DNA from: Candidatus Chlamydia corallus | Lineage (GTDB): Bacteria > Chlamydiota > Chlamydiia > Chlamydiales > Chlamydiaceae | Reading direction: 5' to 3' | Length of the DNA: 64,000 nt | Assembly: GCF_002817655.1 (NCBI RefSeq) | Contig: NZ_NWQK01000001.1 | Location: 62,001 to 126,000 of the forward strand | Shown here: positions 28,470 through 38,039 of the stretch, one piece after another | Layout: each line of letters opens with the position of its first letter | Position numbering within the stretch: the first letter of the stretch is position 1 | Translations under genes and position numbers: made by a program | The notes under the pieces: model-generated | Databases searched by the model: none | What the model was told of the DNA's origin: nothing | What the model saw: only the letters and a program-made list of their open reading frames with translations

Positions 28470-30668
28470 ATGGAGAAAATTTGCGGATACTTAGAGCAAA
28501 TACTTGTTGAAAACAAGGACTCTGGGGAAATTACTGCTTACATCAAAATACCCAATAAAAATACTCCCATTCTGATTAAAGGCAAACTTCCTGAACCTTT
28601 GGTCCCAGGCTCTCCAATCCAAATCTATGGTGCCTGGAGTCAATCTTTTTCGAATACTAAGTATTTCCAAATCCATAGTTATGACTCCCCTCTTCTTTAT
28701 GAATATCGTGGCGTATTCCATTATCTCACTTCAAAACTCATAAAGGGAATCGGTCCTAAAATTGCAGAAAAGATCATTGAGAAGTTTCAAGAAAAAACTT
28801 GCTATATCTTAGATATTACCCCAGAGCGATTAAGTGAAGTTTGTGGCATTAGCGAAAAACGATGTGCGAATATCTGCAAGCAACTCTATGAGCAGAAAAT
28901 TTTAAGAAAAACTCTTCTCTTTCTACAAGAATACAATATTCCGATTCATTATGGGGTGAGAATTTTCAAAAAATACCAAGAGAAATCGATAGAGAAAATC
29001 TGCGAAGATCCTTTCCTTCTAGCAAGAGAAATGGAGGGCATCGGATTTAAAACCGCTGATTTCATAGCTATGAAACTAGGAGTTCCCAGAAATTCTGAAA
29101 GTCGCTTATGTGCTGGTATCCAGCATTCCTTAGAAGAACTTCAGGAAGAAGGTCACACCTGTTATCCCATAGAGCTCCTTATAGATCTCGTTGCCAAACT
29201 TCTAAATCAAGATGTCTTTGAGTCTCCAATTACCCTGGAAGAAATCCATACACAAATTCTAAATATGCAAAAGCGTAAACTTCTACATATTCAGGAAATT
29301 TCAGGAACACTCCATGTCTGGACACGCTGTCTTTATCTTGCAGAAAAAACTATCGTTTCCGATCTAAAGCGTGTTTTATTTTCTTCAAGGAGAATCCGTT
29401 CTATAGATGGAGAAAAAGCGATTGCTTGGGTTGAAGAAAATCTCAGTATAGATCTAGCAGAACAACAACGAGAAGCGATTAAAGCATGTTTCTTTGAAAA
29501 ATTTCTTATCATTACAGGGGGCCCTGGAACTGGAAAAAGCACCATCACCCAAGCAATACTCAAGATCTTTGAACAGGTAACTCATAAAATTATCCTGGCA
29601 GCTCCTACTGGGAAAGCCGCTAAACGCATGACGGAAATTACACAAAAACACTCTGTTACCATTCACGCTCTTTTGCAGTACGATTTTAAAACCAAATCTT
29701 TCCGAAAGAACCACGATAATCCCATAGACTGTGATTTGATCATTGTTGACGAATCTGGAATGATTGACACTCACCTACTCAACCATTTCCTAAAAGCACT
29801 CCCTGATTATACAACTCTTGTCTTTATCGGAGACATTCACCAGCTGCCAAGTGTTGGCCCAGGAAATATCCTTAAAGACTTGATTACCTCAAATAAAATG
29901 ACAATCATCAGATTAAATAAGATCTTTCGCCAAGTTCATGACTCGGGAATCGTGACGAATGCTCATAGGGTAAATGAAGGAGAATTGCCGATTTTATATT
30001 CAGAAACAGGCCGTCGGGATTTCCTATTTTCCCAAAAGGATGATCAAGAAGAAGCTCTCAATCACATTGTTCATCTTGTAACAAAATTTGTGCCACAAAA
30101 ATATCATATCTATCCTCAGGACATCCAAGTGCTAGCTCCAATGAAAAAGGGGACCCTAGGGATCTATAACCTAAATAAAGCACTAAAACATGCGCTAAAT
30201 CCTAAAAAAGCAAATCTCCACGGAAGATTTCAGTCCTATGCGGTTGGCGATAAAGTCATGCAAATCCGCAATAACTATAACAAAGAAGTCTTTAATGGAG
30301 ATATAGGCTATGTGTCTAGCATCAACTTCGAAGATAAAGCTATTGTTGTCCGTATGGAAGGAAGGCATATAGGTTATTCTTTCTCAGAGCTTGACGATCT
30401 AGTATTAGCCTATGCTACCTCCGTACATAAGTATCAAGGTAGCGAAAGCCCTTGTATTATCATGCCTGTTCATACATCGCACTTTATGATGCTCTATAGA
30501 AATCTTCTCTATACCGCCATTACTCGGGGAAAAAAATTAGTAATTCTTGTTGGAACAAAAAAAGCTATTGCCATTGCAACAAGAAATAATCGAGTACAAC
30601 ACCGGTGTACAGGACTAGCAGAAGCTCTTAAGGAGCTAGACTCTAAGAAAAATTATGCTGATCGATAA
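28470..30668 (+). CDS. recD2: RecD2-type DNA helicase
   Basis: 732 residues. ATP-dependent 5'-3' helicase of superfamily 1B. An N-terminal OB-like strand region is followed by helix-hairpin-helix repeats ('LIKGIGPKIAEKIIEKF' about 90-106, 'VCGISEKRCANIC', 'MEGIGFKTADFIAMKLG'), which mark RecD2 rather than the shorter RecBCD subunit RecD (about 600 residues). Helicase motifs: Walker A GGPGTGKS at 350-357, 'APTGKAAKRM' (Ia), 'LIIVDESGMID' (II), 'FIGDIHQLPSVGPG' (III), 'YATSVHKYQGSE' (V/VI region) and 'LLYTAITRGKK'. RecD2 works without RecBC in repair and replication-fork care; Chlamydia also has a second recD elsewhere (known for the genus). Convergent with metG. Confidence 0.94.
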   Translation: MEKICGYLEQILVENKDSGEITAYIKIPNKNTPILIKGKLPEPLVPGSPIQIYGAWSQSFSNTKYFQIHSYDSPLLYEYRGVFHYLTSKLIKGIGPKIAEKIIEKFQEKTCYILDITPERLSEVCGISEKRCANICKQLYEQKILRKTLLFLQEYNIPIHYGVRIFKKYQEKSIEKICEDPFLLAREMEGIGFKTADFIAMKLGVPRNSESRLCAGIQHSLEELQEEGHTCYPIELLIDLVAKLLNQDVFESPITLEEIHTQILNMQKRKLLHIQEISGTLHVWTRCLYLAEKTIVSDLKRVLFSSRRIRSIDGEKAIAWVEENLSIDLAEQQREAIKACFFEKFLIITGGPGTGKSTITQAILKIFEQVTHKIILAAPTGKAAKRMTEITQKHSVTIHALLQYDFKTKSFRKNHDNPIDCDLIIVDESGMIDTHLLNHFLKALPDYTTLVFIGDIHQLPSVGPGNILKDLITSNKMTIIRLNKIFRQVHDSGIVTNAHRVNEGELPILYSETGRRDFLFSQKDDQEEALNHIVHLVTKFVPQKYHIYPQDIQVLAPMKKGTLGIYNLNKALKHALNPKKANLHGRFQSYAVGDKVMQIRNNYNKEVFNGDIGYVSSINFEDKAIVVRMEGRHIGYSFSELDDLVLAYATSVHKYQGSESPCIIMPVHTSHFMMLYRNLLYTAITRGKKLVILVGTKKAIAIATRNNRVQHRCTGLAEALKELDSKKNYADR

Positions 30669-30714
30669 CTTCATAGACTCTACAAATCAGGATTCTAAAA
30701 AGAAGAGTTATGGT

Positions 30715-32370
30715 CTAATCTACAGTTGTAAATAATAACCAGGGAGACTTTAGGTGAAATTCTTCGCCTATAATATCTAAAGTTTCTTCTTTCCATAGAT
30801 CTCTAGCATACATCTTATCGAAATTATGATTTTCTAAAGACTTTGGTGAAATCATCTCCCAAATAGCCACAGCACTTTCAGGAATAATGGGATAGGAAAT
30901 TAAAGCTAGTAGCTTTTGACAATAACATGCACAGAATAAAATTGCCCCCACACGCTCGCGAGCCCCTTCTTTCAATAGCCTCCAAGGTGCTTTGTGGTTA
31001 ACATAGACGTTTCCTAAAGCTGCGAGCGCCATAATGACATTTGTTGCCTTACGTAAACTATACTCTCGGTAACACTTTTCAGCATCCCGAACAAGTTGGC
31101 GAGCTTCTTCAAGAAATACTTTATCACTATCTTCTAAAAGGCCTGGATTATAAGAAAGCTTGTCATAGTGATTCTTTTCAGCAAAAGCCAGAACTCGGTT
31201 TATAAAATTCCCAAACTTTCCTACCAACTCAGAATTGCAGCGCGTCTTAAAATCAAGGAAAGTGAATTCACTATCTGAAGTTTCGGGAGCCGTGGCTGCT
31301 AACACATATCGCAATTTGTCTAAAGAATACGAATTCAAAAACGCATCCATATCAACGTAATTGCCTTCCGATTTACTGAATTGCCGTCCTTCTAAAAGAT
31401 AGAACTCTGAAACTACCAAGTCGTTAACTTTCTTATAGCCAAGTTTCTGACCTAGTTCCATAGCTGGGAAAATTACAGCATGGAAAGGAAGATTGTCCTT
31501 ACCTATAAATTGAACATACTCAACACCTTCTTCAAGCCAGAAACGTCTCCACTCGTCAGGAGTTCCTTGAGAGGCTGCCCATTCCATAGTTCCGCTGATA
31601 TATCCTATAGGGGCGTCAAACCATACATAAAACACCTTTCCAGGAAAGTCTGGAACAGGAATCCCCCAAGATAGATCTCGAGTAATCGCCCGGGGCCTGG
31701 CATTTTCTATGTAGTCGACAACAAATTTACGGACATGATCAGGTAAATAGCAGCCTTTAATAAAAGAAAGTAGAGGATCTCTCATACGTTCCAAAAGAAA
31801 ATATGAGTGCTCTGTCTCCTTTTTTATTAACCTAACTCCAGAAATCTTAGACTTAGGATCGATTAAATCTGTTGCCTCATAGTCCGCACCGCAATGCTGA
31901 CACTCATCTCCTCGAGCATGATCAAAACCACACTGAGGACACGTCCCCTCTACATAACGATCCGCCAGAAAACGTTCTTCTTTTTCAGAATAAAGTTGTT
32001 CAGAAAGGCGATTTTCAATCAATCCAGATGCTCTAAGCTCGAGATAAAAATTTTGGACCAGCTCTGAGTGAAAGGGGTTTGTAGTCCTAGAAAAGAAATC
32101 CAAGGCAAACCCTAATTTTTCAAAAGTATCTTTATGTAACTTATGATACATATCAACGTACTCTTGATACCCCAACCTCTCACGATCTGCATTTAGCGTG
32201 ATTGCTATACCAAATTCATCGGAACCACAAATATAAAGGACATCGTCTCCTAATAATCTACGAAATCTTGCATAAACATCTGCAGGAAGATAGACTCCCG
32301 CAATATGTCCAAAATGTAGTGGGCCATTAGCGTATGGTAAAGCTGAGGTAATCAGGATTCTTTCTGGCAT
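30715..32370 (-). CDS. metG: Methionyl-tRNA synthetase
   Basis: Charges tRNA-Met, including initiator. 551 residues: complete catalytic, zinc and anticodon-binding domains, without the C-terminal dimerisation (EMAP-like) domain of E. coli MetG (677). Motifs: HIGH box HFGH (19-22), KMSKS box FSKSEG starting at residue 331 (the KxSKS-type variant of this subgroup), and a zinc knuckle CPQCG...CQHCG at about residues 140-160, the two-pair arrangement of E. coli-type MetRS. The ATG shares one base with the stop of the preceding gene (TAATG), so it is translationally coupled. Last gene of the ten-gene operon that begins at prfA. Confidence 0.97.
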   Translation of the reverse strand: MPERILITSALPYANGPLHFGHIAGVYLPADVYARFRRLLGDDVLYICGSDEFGIAITLNADRERLGYQEYVDMYHKLHKDTFEKLGFALDFFSRTTNPFHSELVQNFYLELRASGLIENRLSEQLYSEKEERFLADRYVEGTCPQCGFDHARGDECQHCGADYEATDLIDPKSKISGVRLIKKETEHSYFLLERMRDPLLSFIKGCYLPDHVRKFVVDYIENARPRAITRDLSWGIPVPDFPGKVFYVWFDAPIGYISGTMEWAASQGTPDEWRRFWLEEGVEYVQFIGKDNLPFHAVIFPAMELGQKLGYKKVNDLVVSEFYLLEGRQFSKSEGNYVDMDAFLNSYSLDKLRYVLAATAPETSDSEFTFLDFKTRCNSELVGKFGNFINRVLAFAEKNHYDKLSYNPGLLEDSDKVFLEEARQLVRDAEKCYREYSLRKATNVIMALAALGNVYVNHKAPWRLLKEGARERVGAILFCACYCQKLLALISYPIIPESAVAIWEMISPKSLENHNFDKMYARDLWKEETLDIIGEEFHLKSPWLLFTTVD

Positions 32371-32663
32371 TACTTTACATCACTCCAAGTATATGCTGAG
32401 GGATCTTTTTTCCTAGAATTTGTATGCTCAGATCTTTTTCTTTCTACAGTGGGGCTAGCAGTCACTACAACCTCTTCATTAAATTCGGGCTGTATACCTT
32501 CTCTATCTAACAATAAGAGTGTTTCGATCGCAACATTAGAGGAGCGAACATCGCCTTTTGCAATCTTAATCTTTGCTTGTTTAATCGCGTAGTTCACCAG
32601 GCTAAAAGGACTATCGAAAAGCTTATTTAACTTTTCATTAGTGAAACGATCTTTTTTGGTCAT
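32370..32663 (-). CDS. Small conserved chlamydial protein; candidate RNA polymerase omega subunit
   Basis: 97 residues, cytosolic, no signal. I read residues 10-65 as a divergent omega (RpoZ) fold: '[21 protein letters not shown]' fits the 'NRFDLVLVAARRARQ' helix and '[15 protein letters not shown]' fits the 'TVIALREIEEGLI' helix, in the correct order and spacing. The rest is a basic Ser/Arg tail. The strongest support is location: the gene directly follows gmk with an ATGA overlap, and gmk-rpoZ adjacency is conserved from E. coli to Bacillus. The C. trachomatis counterpart (CT031 by order) is, as I recall, listed as hypothetical. Omega stabilises the beta-prime subunit. Similarity is weak by eye, so the call is an inference. 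Confidence 0.55.
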   Translation of the reverse strand: MTKKDRFTNEKLNKLFDSPFSLVNYAIKQAKIKIAKGDVRSSNVAIETLLLLDREGIQPEFNEEVVVTASPTVERKRSEHTNSRKKDPSAYTWSDVK

Positions 32664-33277
32664 AATATATTCCTATGTTCTTCAGCTATAAAAATGCTTT
32701 TTAAAACCTTGTAAGCTTGATTTAATTCGTCATTAATAATGACGTAATCAAACTGATTTGCAGCTGCTAGCTCAATAAGACTGTGCTCCAACCGTTCTTT
32801 TCTTTGGGTTCCCTCTTCAGATCCTCGTAAAGCTAACCTTCTCTCTAATTCCTCTTGTGAGGGTGGAGCAATAAAAATAGATACGCTCAGCATTTGAGAG
32901 CGAATAAACAAGGCCCCTTGGATATCAATAACAGCAACGGCATGTTTTCCAAGATTCCAAATTCTTTCAATCTCCAACATACTTGTGCCATAATACTCTC
33001 CGAACAAGAAAACCGATTCTAAAAGAGACTGACGATCCAAAAGTCTTTGAAATTCTTCGTGGGAAACAAAATGATAATCTTTACCAGGGACTTCACCCTC
33101 TCGAGGTTTTCTTGTCGTTAGCGATATAGTCTCAGCAAAAGCAGAGGGAAACTCTTTCTCTAACAGACGGACAAGTGTTGTCTTTCCCACTCCAGCAGGA
33201 GCACTAATTGTAAACAGCTTTGGGAAGCACTTCTGACAATCTGGAGAAAAAGGAGAGTCAACTATGATCTTATTCAT
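32660..33277 (-). CDS. gmk: Guanylate kinase
   Basis: Phosphorylates GMP to GDP with ATP, essential for making GTP from salvaged host nucleotides. Start placed at ATG 33277, which overlaps the rnhB stop as ATGA and gives 205 residues, the usual size; a GTG 4 codons upstream is less likely. P-loop '[12 protein letters not shown]' near residue 27-38, then '[21 protein letters not shown]' split across residues 53-73, the GMP-binding signature of the family, and '[11 protein letters not shown]'. The N-terminal extension (about 20 residues, two Cys) is typical of chlamydial forms. Coupled to the downstream omega candidate by an ATGA overlap. Confidence 0.96.
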   Translation of the reverse strand: MNKIIVDSPFSPDCQKCFPKLFTISAPAGVGKTTLVRLLEKEFPSAFAETISLTTRKPREGEVPGKDYHFVSHEEFQRLLDRQSLLESVFLFGEYYGTSMLEIERIWNLGKHAVAVIDIQGALFIRSQMLSVSIFIAPPSQEELERRLALRGSEEGTQRKERLEHSLIELAAANQFDYVIINDELNQAYKVLKSIFIAEEHRNIL

Positions 33278-33918
33278 ATAGTAGCACACATTTGCTTTAT
33301 CGGAGAAAAACTCTTCCTATGACAAGGACTCGGGCCATAACGTCGTATTGCTTCTAAATGCAGGGCAGTTCCGTATCCCTTATGTCTATCAAATCCATAA
33401 TCAGGATAGAGCTTGTGTAATTCTAACATCAAATCATCACGATGCTCTTTTGCTAAAATAGAGGCAGCAGCTATGGATGCGGATTTAGCATCTCCTTGAA
33501 TAATTTTCTTACAAGGAATTTCATGGGATAAATACAGGCCATCCACAAGAAGAAGGTCTGGGGATATCGGCAAAGAAGATATCGCTTGAACCATAGCCTC
33601 TTTAGTGGCTTCTAAAATATTGACTTGGTCTATCCTCTCTACAGAAATGACACCTATACCAAAAAAGACCTCAGAATCTTGCATCAAAGTATCACGAATT
33701 TGAGCCCGTTCTCTGGCAGTTAGCTTCTTACTATCATTTACTCCAGGAAATATCTTTCCTTTAGGTAAAATACAGGCACTAGCAACTACGGGGCCTGCCA
33801 GTGGCCCTCTTCCAGCTTCATCTATTCCAGCGACAACACTAAAATCTTCAGAGGCAACCTCTTTGTCAAAAGCGGTCATAGAAAGAAAACGCTGAATTTC
33901 AGAAGTAGAAGTATTCAT
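33274..33918 (-). CDS. rnhB: Ribonuclease HII
   Basis: Cuts the RNA strand of RNA-DNA hybrids and removes single ribonucleotides from DNA. 214 residues. Signature '[20 protein letters not shown]' (about 28-47) carries the first catalytic Asp and Glu; further acidic residues are in 'LLVDGLYL' (about 122-129) and '[11 protein letters not shown]' (about 154-164). The C-terminus '[18 protein letters not shown]' is the usual family end. It starts 28 bases after the rplS stop and overlaps gmk by four bases, so it lies inside the translation operon. Confidence 0.96.
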   Translation of the reverse strand: MNTSTSEIQRFLSMTAFDKEVASEDFSVVAGIDEAGRGPLAGPVVASACILPKGKIFPGVNDSKKLTARERAQIRDTLMQDSEVFFGIGVISVERIDQVNILEATKEAMVQAISSLPISPDLLLVDGLYLSHEIPCKKIIQGDAKSASIAAASILAKEHRDDLMLELHKLYPDYGFDRHKGYGTALHLEAIRRYGPSPCHRKSFSPIKQMCATI

Positions 33919-33946
33919 AAGCTACTGTATGACGTCTTGCTACAGG

Positions 33947-34312
33947 CTATTTCTTTGGAGATCTAGGCCCTACAAATTCTTTAACCTTAGCAGCCTTACC
34001 AGTTTTTCCTCTCAAATAGTACAAACGAGCTCGAGCAACTTTACCACGCTTAACAACTTCAATACTTACAATCCTAGGACTATTAAGCAAGAAACTCTTT
34101 TCCATACCTTCGCCATAAGCCACACGATGTAAGGATACCGTCTCTCCAGAACCGCCCCCTCGACGAGCCATGACAGTGCCTTGGAATACCTGAACACGCT
34201 CTTTACCTCCTTCAGAAATCTTTGTAGCCAACCGAATGGTATCGCCAACATGAAAATCAGGAAGATCATTCCTACATTGTTCTTGTTCTAATTCTTTGAG
34301 TAAATTCACCAT
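33947..34312 (-). CDS. rplS: Ribosomal protein bL19
   Basis: Large-subunit protein at the interface with the small subunit. 121 residues, the normal length. Motifs '[26 protein letters not shown]' in residues 21-46, '[26 protein letters not shown]' and '[20 protein letters not shown]' (each read across the expected positions) are diagnostic. A ribosome-binding site (AGGTGAT) lies before the ATG. It follows trmD by 26 bases; rpsP-trmD-rplS adjacency is conserved in most bacteria. Confidence 0.98.
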   Translation of the reverse strand: MVNLLKELEQEQCRNDLPDFHVGDTIRLATKISEGGKERVQVFQGTVMARRGGGSGETVSLHRVAYGEGMEKSFLLNSPRIVSIEVVKRGKVARARLYYLRGKTGKAAKVKEFVGPRSPKK

Positions 34313-34338
34313 AATATATCACCTAAAATTCTCTTCCT

Positions 34339-35424
34339 TTATTTTATCCTATGCCATGAGAACATCCATGCGTGCCCCTCTAAATCTTGTGCTAGGGCAA
34401 CTACAGCATGCTCATTAGTTTCCTTCTCTAATAATTTTCCACCAAATAATTCCCATCTTCTAAGAAGATCAAAAAAGTCCTCTTTACAATTAAAGGAAAG
34501 GGACAGCGTGATTATATTTTTTTTCTCGGTTCTAACTTCTCGTAACCAGAATAGGGTTTTGCCTTCATCAGGAAGGGAAAATTTATTCTCGCAGCTCATG
34601 GCATTCAAACTTAATCTAAATACCTTACAGTAAAAATGTTTTGCCTGCTTTAACCTATGTACTTCTAGCGCTATGGCAGTCTTGCCACACTTGGGTTGAT
34701 CTCTACTTGTTATACTCTCTTCGCGACATTCCTGACGAGTCGATTGGCTATAGAGATAGTTCAGATATAAATCAGGACGTCTCTCATAGGTTCTATATTC
34801 ACTTTGCTCCAACCTCCACTGAGAAATAGCCTTATGATCCCCTTGCAGCAATACTTCTGGGACTTCTTTGCCTTCAAACACTCTGGGGCGTGTATACTGA
34901 GGTCCTTCTAGTAAGCCATTTTCTAAGGAATCTCTCTCAGCACTTTCTTGATTCCCTAATACACCAGGAATAAAGCGAGAAACCGCATCGATAAGGACAA
35001 GAGCAGCAACTCCACCATTAGTCAAGACATAGTCCCCTATGCTAATCTCTTCGTCCACTTCGCTCTCAATAGCGCGCTCATCAATACCTTCATAGTAACC
35101 GCAGAGTAATACCAAATGCGAGCTAGAGGCTAGCTCTCGGCTCTTTTCAGCTGTTAATAGGGCTCCTTGAGGAGAAAGGTATATTACCTTAGAGTGTTCC
35201 TTCCTTACACTTCTAATAGCCGAAGTGACGGGTTCCGCCATTAATAGCATCCCGCCACCACTAAAAGGAACATCGTCAACCTGCTTCCACTTTCCAAGTC
35301 CAAAATCGCGAAGATTTATAAGTTGGACATCTAAGAGTCCCTGCTTTACAGCCCTACCCAGGATACTTGTTTGTAATGGACCCTCAAAATAACCTGGGAA
35401 TAAAGAAAGTATGTCGATCTTCAT
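34339..35424 (-). CDS. trmD: tRNA (guanine-N1)-methyltransferase TrmD with extra C-terminal VOC/glyoxalase-like domain
   Basis: SAM-dependent enzyme that makes m1G37 in tRNA and prevents +1 frameshifting. 361 residues, where TrmD is normally 240-255. Residues 1-225 are a standard SPOUT/trefoil-knot TrmD: 'MKIDILSLFPGYF', 'FSGGGMLLMAEPV', 'LLCGYYEGIDERA', 'ISIGDYVLTNGGVAALVLIDA', 'EGPQYTRP'. Residues about 245-361 add a second domain. 'ALEVHRLKQAKHFYCKVFRLSL' looks like the first beta-alpha unit of vicinal-oxygen-chelate (glyoxalase/bleomycin-resistance) proteins, and 'VVALAQDLEGHAWMFSW' looks like the closing strand with its D-x-x-G-H turn. The positions that bind metal in glyoxalase I appear replaced (Ala and Met), so any VOC domain is probably not a metalloenzyme. 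TrmD assignment is firm; the second domain is an inference. Confidence 0.95.
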   Translation of the reverse strand: MKIDILSLFPGYFEGPLQTSILGRAVKQGLLDVQLINLRDFGLGKWKQVDDVPFSGGGMLLMAEPVTSAIRSVRKEHSKVIYLSPQGALLTAEKSRELASSSHLVLLCGYYEGIDERAIESEVDEEISIGDYVLTNGGVAALVLIDAVSRFIPGVLGNQESAERDSLENGLLEGPQYTRPRVFEGKEVPEVLLQGDHKAISQWRLEQSEYRTYERRPDLYLNYLYSQSTRQECREESITSRDQPKCGKTAIALEVHRLKQAKHFYCKVFRLSLNAMSCENKFSLPDEGKTLFWLREVRTEKKNIITLSLSFNCKEDFFDLLRRWELFGGKLLEKETNEHAVVALAQDLEGHAWMFSWHRIK

Positions 35425-35437
35425 CCCAGTTCACTGC

Positions 35438-35797
35438 CTACTTAGTTGTAACTTTAGCAGCTTCTTCTCTCTGTGCAGACCGACGCTGTCTATAAGTACG
35501 ACGCTTCTTACGCACAACCAACTTACGAGCTTCTTGTTTAGACAGGAGCGCACTGTACACTCCTGGAGCACCTTGCTTTACTAAAGCTTCCGCTTTTGAA
35601 GAAAGTTGTGCCCCCTGCTCTAACCAATAAAAAATTCGTTCACTTTTCAGCTGATAATTTACAGAGCTATGTGGGTCATACCAACCCAATAATTCTATGT
35701 ATTTACCATCACGAGGAGACTCAGCATCCGCGAGTACTAATCTATAAACAACATGATTTCTACGTCCTTGTTGTCTTAAACGAATTTTTAACGCCAC
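35438..35797 (-). CDS. rpsP: Ribosomal protein bS16
   Basis: Small-subunit assembly protein. 119 residues; the core (about 1-80: 'MALKIRLRQQGRRNHVVYRLV', read in the N-terminal 21 positions, and 'IELLGWYDPH') is standard and is followed by a longer basic/Ala-Lys tail than in E. coli (82). Start is GTG at 35797 with a perfect AGGAGG six bases upstream. That ribosome-binding site is formed by the last codons of ffh, whose stop lies inside rpsP (10-base overlap), so the two are tightly coupled. Confidence 0.97.
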   Translation of the reverse strand: MALKIRLRQQGRRNHVVYRLVLADAESPRDGKYIELLGWYDPHSSVNYQLKSERIFYWLEQGAQLSSKAEALVKQGAPGVYSALLSKQEARKLVVRKKRRTYRQRRSAQREEAAKVTTK

Positions 35798-37134
35798 TGA
35801 TTTCCTCCTGACATTTTTTTTCTAACCTGTTCCATCTTGCCTTTAGACATTCCTTTAAAAAATTTCTTGGATTGCAACATCTGTTTTCGAAACTGGTTCA
35901 CATCACCTAAAGTTAAACCACAACCAGAAGCAATCCTCTTCATACGGCTCATATCCAATTCCACCTGCTCTGTTCTTTCCTCAGGAGTCATGGAAAGGAT
36001 AATTGCCTCTGTTCTTTTCATATGTTTCTCAGAGTTTTCTAATTCCTTTTCGCTAGGCTTAGCATTATTAAAACCTGGCATCATGCCTAAAAGTTTTTTT
36101 AAAGGTCCCATGCGACGAAACGCTTTCATCTGCTTATAATAGTCTTCATAAGTAAAAGCTGCAGCAACAAATTTTTTACCTAACTCCGCATCTTCTTCCT
36201 CGGATATACACTGCCGCATTTCCTTAACAAAATTTACGGTATCTCCCATTCCAAGAATACGTTCCGCCATAGATTGAGGATCGAATGAACGAAGATCTTG
36301 AATACGTTCACCACACCCCTCAAATTTAATGGGCTTACCAAGGATATGCTTAATTGAAAAAACAGCACCCGCTCGAGCGTCTCCATCGGTCATGGAGAGA
36401 ATCACTCCTGTAAGATCCAAAGACTGATCAAAAGCTTGAGCCACTGCGATAATATCTTGCCCCATAGCTAAATTCATAACAAAAAGACGTTCATTAGCTT
36501 GAGAAACTTTTTGTATAGTCGCTAACTCTTCCATCAGCTCGTTATCTACATTGAGACGCCCTGCAGTATCAAGAATCACAAGATCATGACCTTTCTTTTT
36601 AGCATAAGCAAGTGCCTCAATAATAAGATCAGTGAGCGTCTTTTCTTGACTTTCGTAAAGTTCAGCTTGCGTTTGAGAAATTAAAATTTTTAATTGTTCT
36701 AAAGCTGCAAATCTTTTTAGATCGCAAGGAACCACAAGAACTTTCTTAGCTTTGCGATTGCTAATTACATAATCAGCAAGTTTAGCAGCTGTTGTTGTTT
36801 TCCCTGCCCCTTGAAGTCCACAAAGAAGGATTACCCAAGGCCTTCCCTGAATCGTGAGCTCCTCCCTTCCATCGCTTAAAAATGAAACTAATTCCTCATG
36901 CAAACAACGTATAAACTGCTGGCCAGGGGAAACATGTTTCCAGATCTCTTCTCCAAGGACTTTTTCCTTGACTTTAGAAATAAAGTCCTTAACTACATGA
37001 TAATTTACATCGGCATCTAAAAGAGCCAAACGGACTTCCCTAATAGATTCGGAAATATTTTCTTCATTAATTCTATGAGAAGAAACCAAGGAAGAAAAAA
37101 TAGAAGATAGCTTTTGCGATAAAGAATTAATCAT
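35788..37134 (-). CDS. ffh: Signal recognition particle protein Ffh
   Basis: GTPase that, with 4.5S RNA, brings ribosomes making inner-membrane proteins to FtsY. 448 residues. N domain (1-90), G domain with 'LCGLQGAGKTTTAAKL' (about 104-119), 'DTAGRLNVDNELM' and 'DGDARAGAVFSI', then the methionine-rich M domain (from about 295: 'MKAFRRMGPLKKLLGMMPG', 'SGCGLTLGDVNQFRKQM') that binds the signal sequence and RNA. C-terminus is short (GGNQWR) and its codons contain the rpsP ribosome-binding site. 14 bases separate it from prmC. Confidence 0.98.
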   Translation of the reverse strand: MINSLSQKLSSIFSSLVSSHRINEENISESIREVRLALLDADVNYHVVKDFISKVKEKVLGEEIWKHVSPGQQFIRCLHEELVSFLSDGREELTIQGRPWVILLCGLQGAGKTTTAAKLADYVISNRKAKKVLVVPCDLKRFAALEQLKILISQTQAELYESQEKTLTDLIIEALAYAKKKGHDLVILDTAGRLNVDNELMEELATIQKVSQANERLFVMNLAMGQDIIAVAQAFDQSLDLTGVILSMTDGDARAGAVFSIKHILGKPIKFEGCGERIQDLRSFDPQSMAERILGMGDTVNFVKEMRQCISEEEDAELGKKFVAAAFTYEDYYKQMKAFRRMGPLKKLLGMMPGFNNAKPSEKELENSEKHMKRTEAIILSMTPEERTEQVELDMSRMKRIASGCGLTLGDVNQFRKQMLQSKKFFKGMSKGKMEQVRKKMSGGNQWR

Positions 37135-37148
37135 TTATCCAGAAAAAA

Positions 37149-38039
37149 TCAAGAATAAACTGCTGAGGATACAGGATCCCTCCCATCCATTTCAAGAAAA
37201 AAAATTCTATCGCGACCAGAGAAGTCTTGATAGAGACGGCCACAAATTCCGTTCTTCAAAAAAATATTTTTTACACTCTTGCCTTGACTAGATCCTATCT
37301 CTAGCCACCCTAATCCTGTAGGAGTTAAAATCCTAGGCAACTCTTGAGCTATACGCTCGTAAAACTCCAATCCCGTAGCACCTCCAATAAGAGCCTTCCA
37401 AGGCTCATAACAACGCACTTCGGGATCTGTATGAATAATTTCATTAAAAGACAAATAGGGGGGATTGCAAACAAAAGCATCCGCAGGACTAACGTAGGGG
37501 GATGACAAATCGCCAAGAAGGATCTTTACATCCAATCCATTACGTTTAGCATTATCATTCGCAACGGCAACTGCTTGTGGACAAATATCTGAAAGCACCA
37601 CGTCTATGTAAGGACAGCGTTTCTTTATAGCCAGCCCTAAACATCCACTACCACAACAAATATCATAAAAAGTTTGAATCTTAGAATGAGATGAAAGATA
37701 GTCGATGATATGTTCAGCAAGTAGTTCGGTCTCTGTTCTAGGAATTAAAACTCTAGAATCTACTTGCAATCTTAATCCCAGGAAACTCACCGTACCGTGG
37801 ACATATGCTGTAGGACACCGTTGTCCCCTTAAAGAAAGTCGCTTCCGATACTCCTCAAGCATAGTCTGATCAATTTCAGCAAGATCGAGTAACTTTGCTT
37901 TTGAACTTACTCCTAACAGATCCATGAGCATATAGAGGGCTTCGCAATCAGAAAGAGGCACTCCATAATAATTTAAGTAGGCGGCGCCCTCTTCAAGAGC
38001 CTTTTTAATTTCCATGTTCGAGTAACTGATGGTATGCAT
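37149..38039 (-). CDS. prmC: Release factor glutamine methyltransferase PrmC (HemK)
   Basis: Methylates the glutamine of the GGQ motif in peptide release factors. 296 residues from ATG 38039; a second ATG eight codons in (38015) could be the true start, and neither has a clear ribosome-binding site. SAM motif '[18 protein letters not shown]' (about 125-142) and the substrate motif 'VCNPPYLS' (about 190-197) are intact. The start lies inside the end of prfA, whose product is the enzyme's substrate: the classic prfA-prmC pairing. Confidence 0.95.
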   Translation of the reverse strand: MHTISYSNMEIKKALEEGAAYLNYYGVPLSDCEALYMLMDLLGVSSKAKLLDLAEIDQTMLEEYRKRLSLRGQRCPTAYVHGTVSFLGLRLQVDSRVLIPRTETELLAEHIIDYLSSHSKIQTFYDICCGSGCLGLAIKKRCPYIDVVLSDICPQAVAVANDNAKRNGLDVKILLGDLSSPYVSPADAFVCNPPYLSFNEIIHTDPEVRCYEPWKALIGGATGLEFYERIAQELPRILTPTGLGWLEIGSSQGKSVKNIFLKNGICGRLYQDFSGRDRIFFLEMDGRDPVSSAVYS

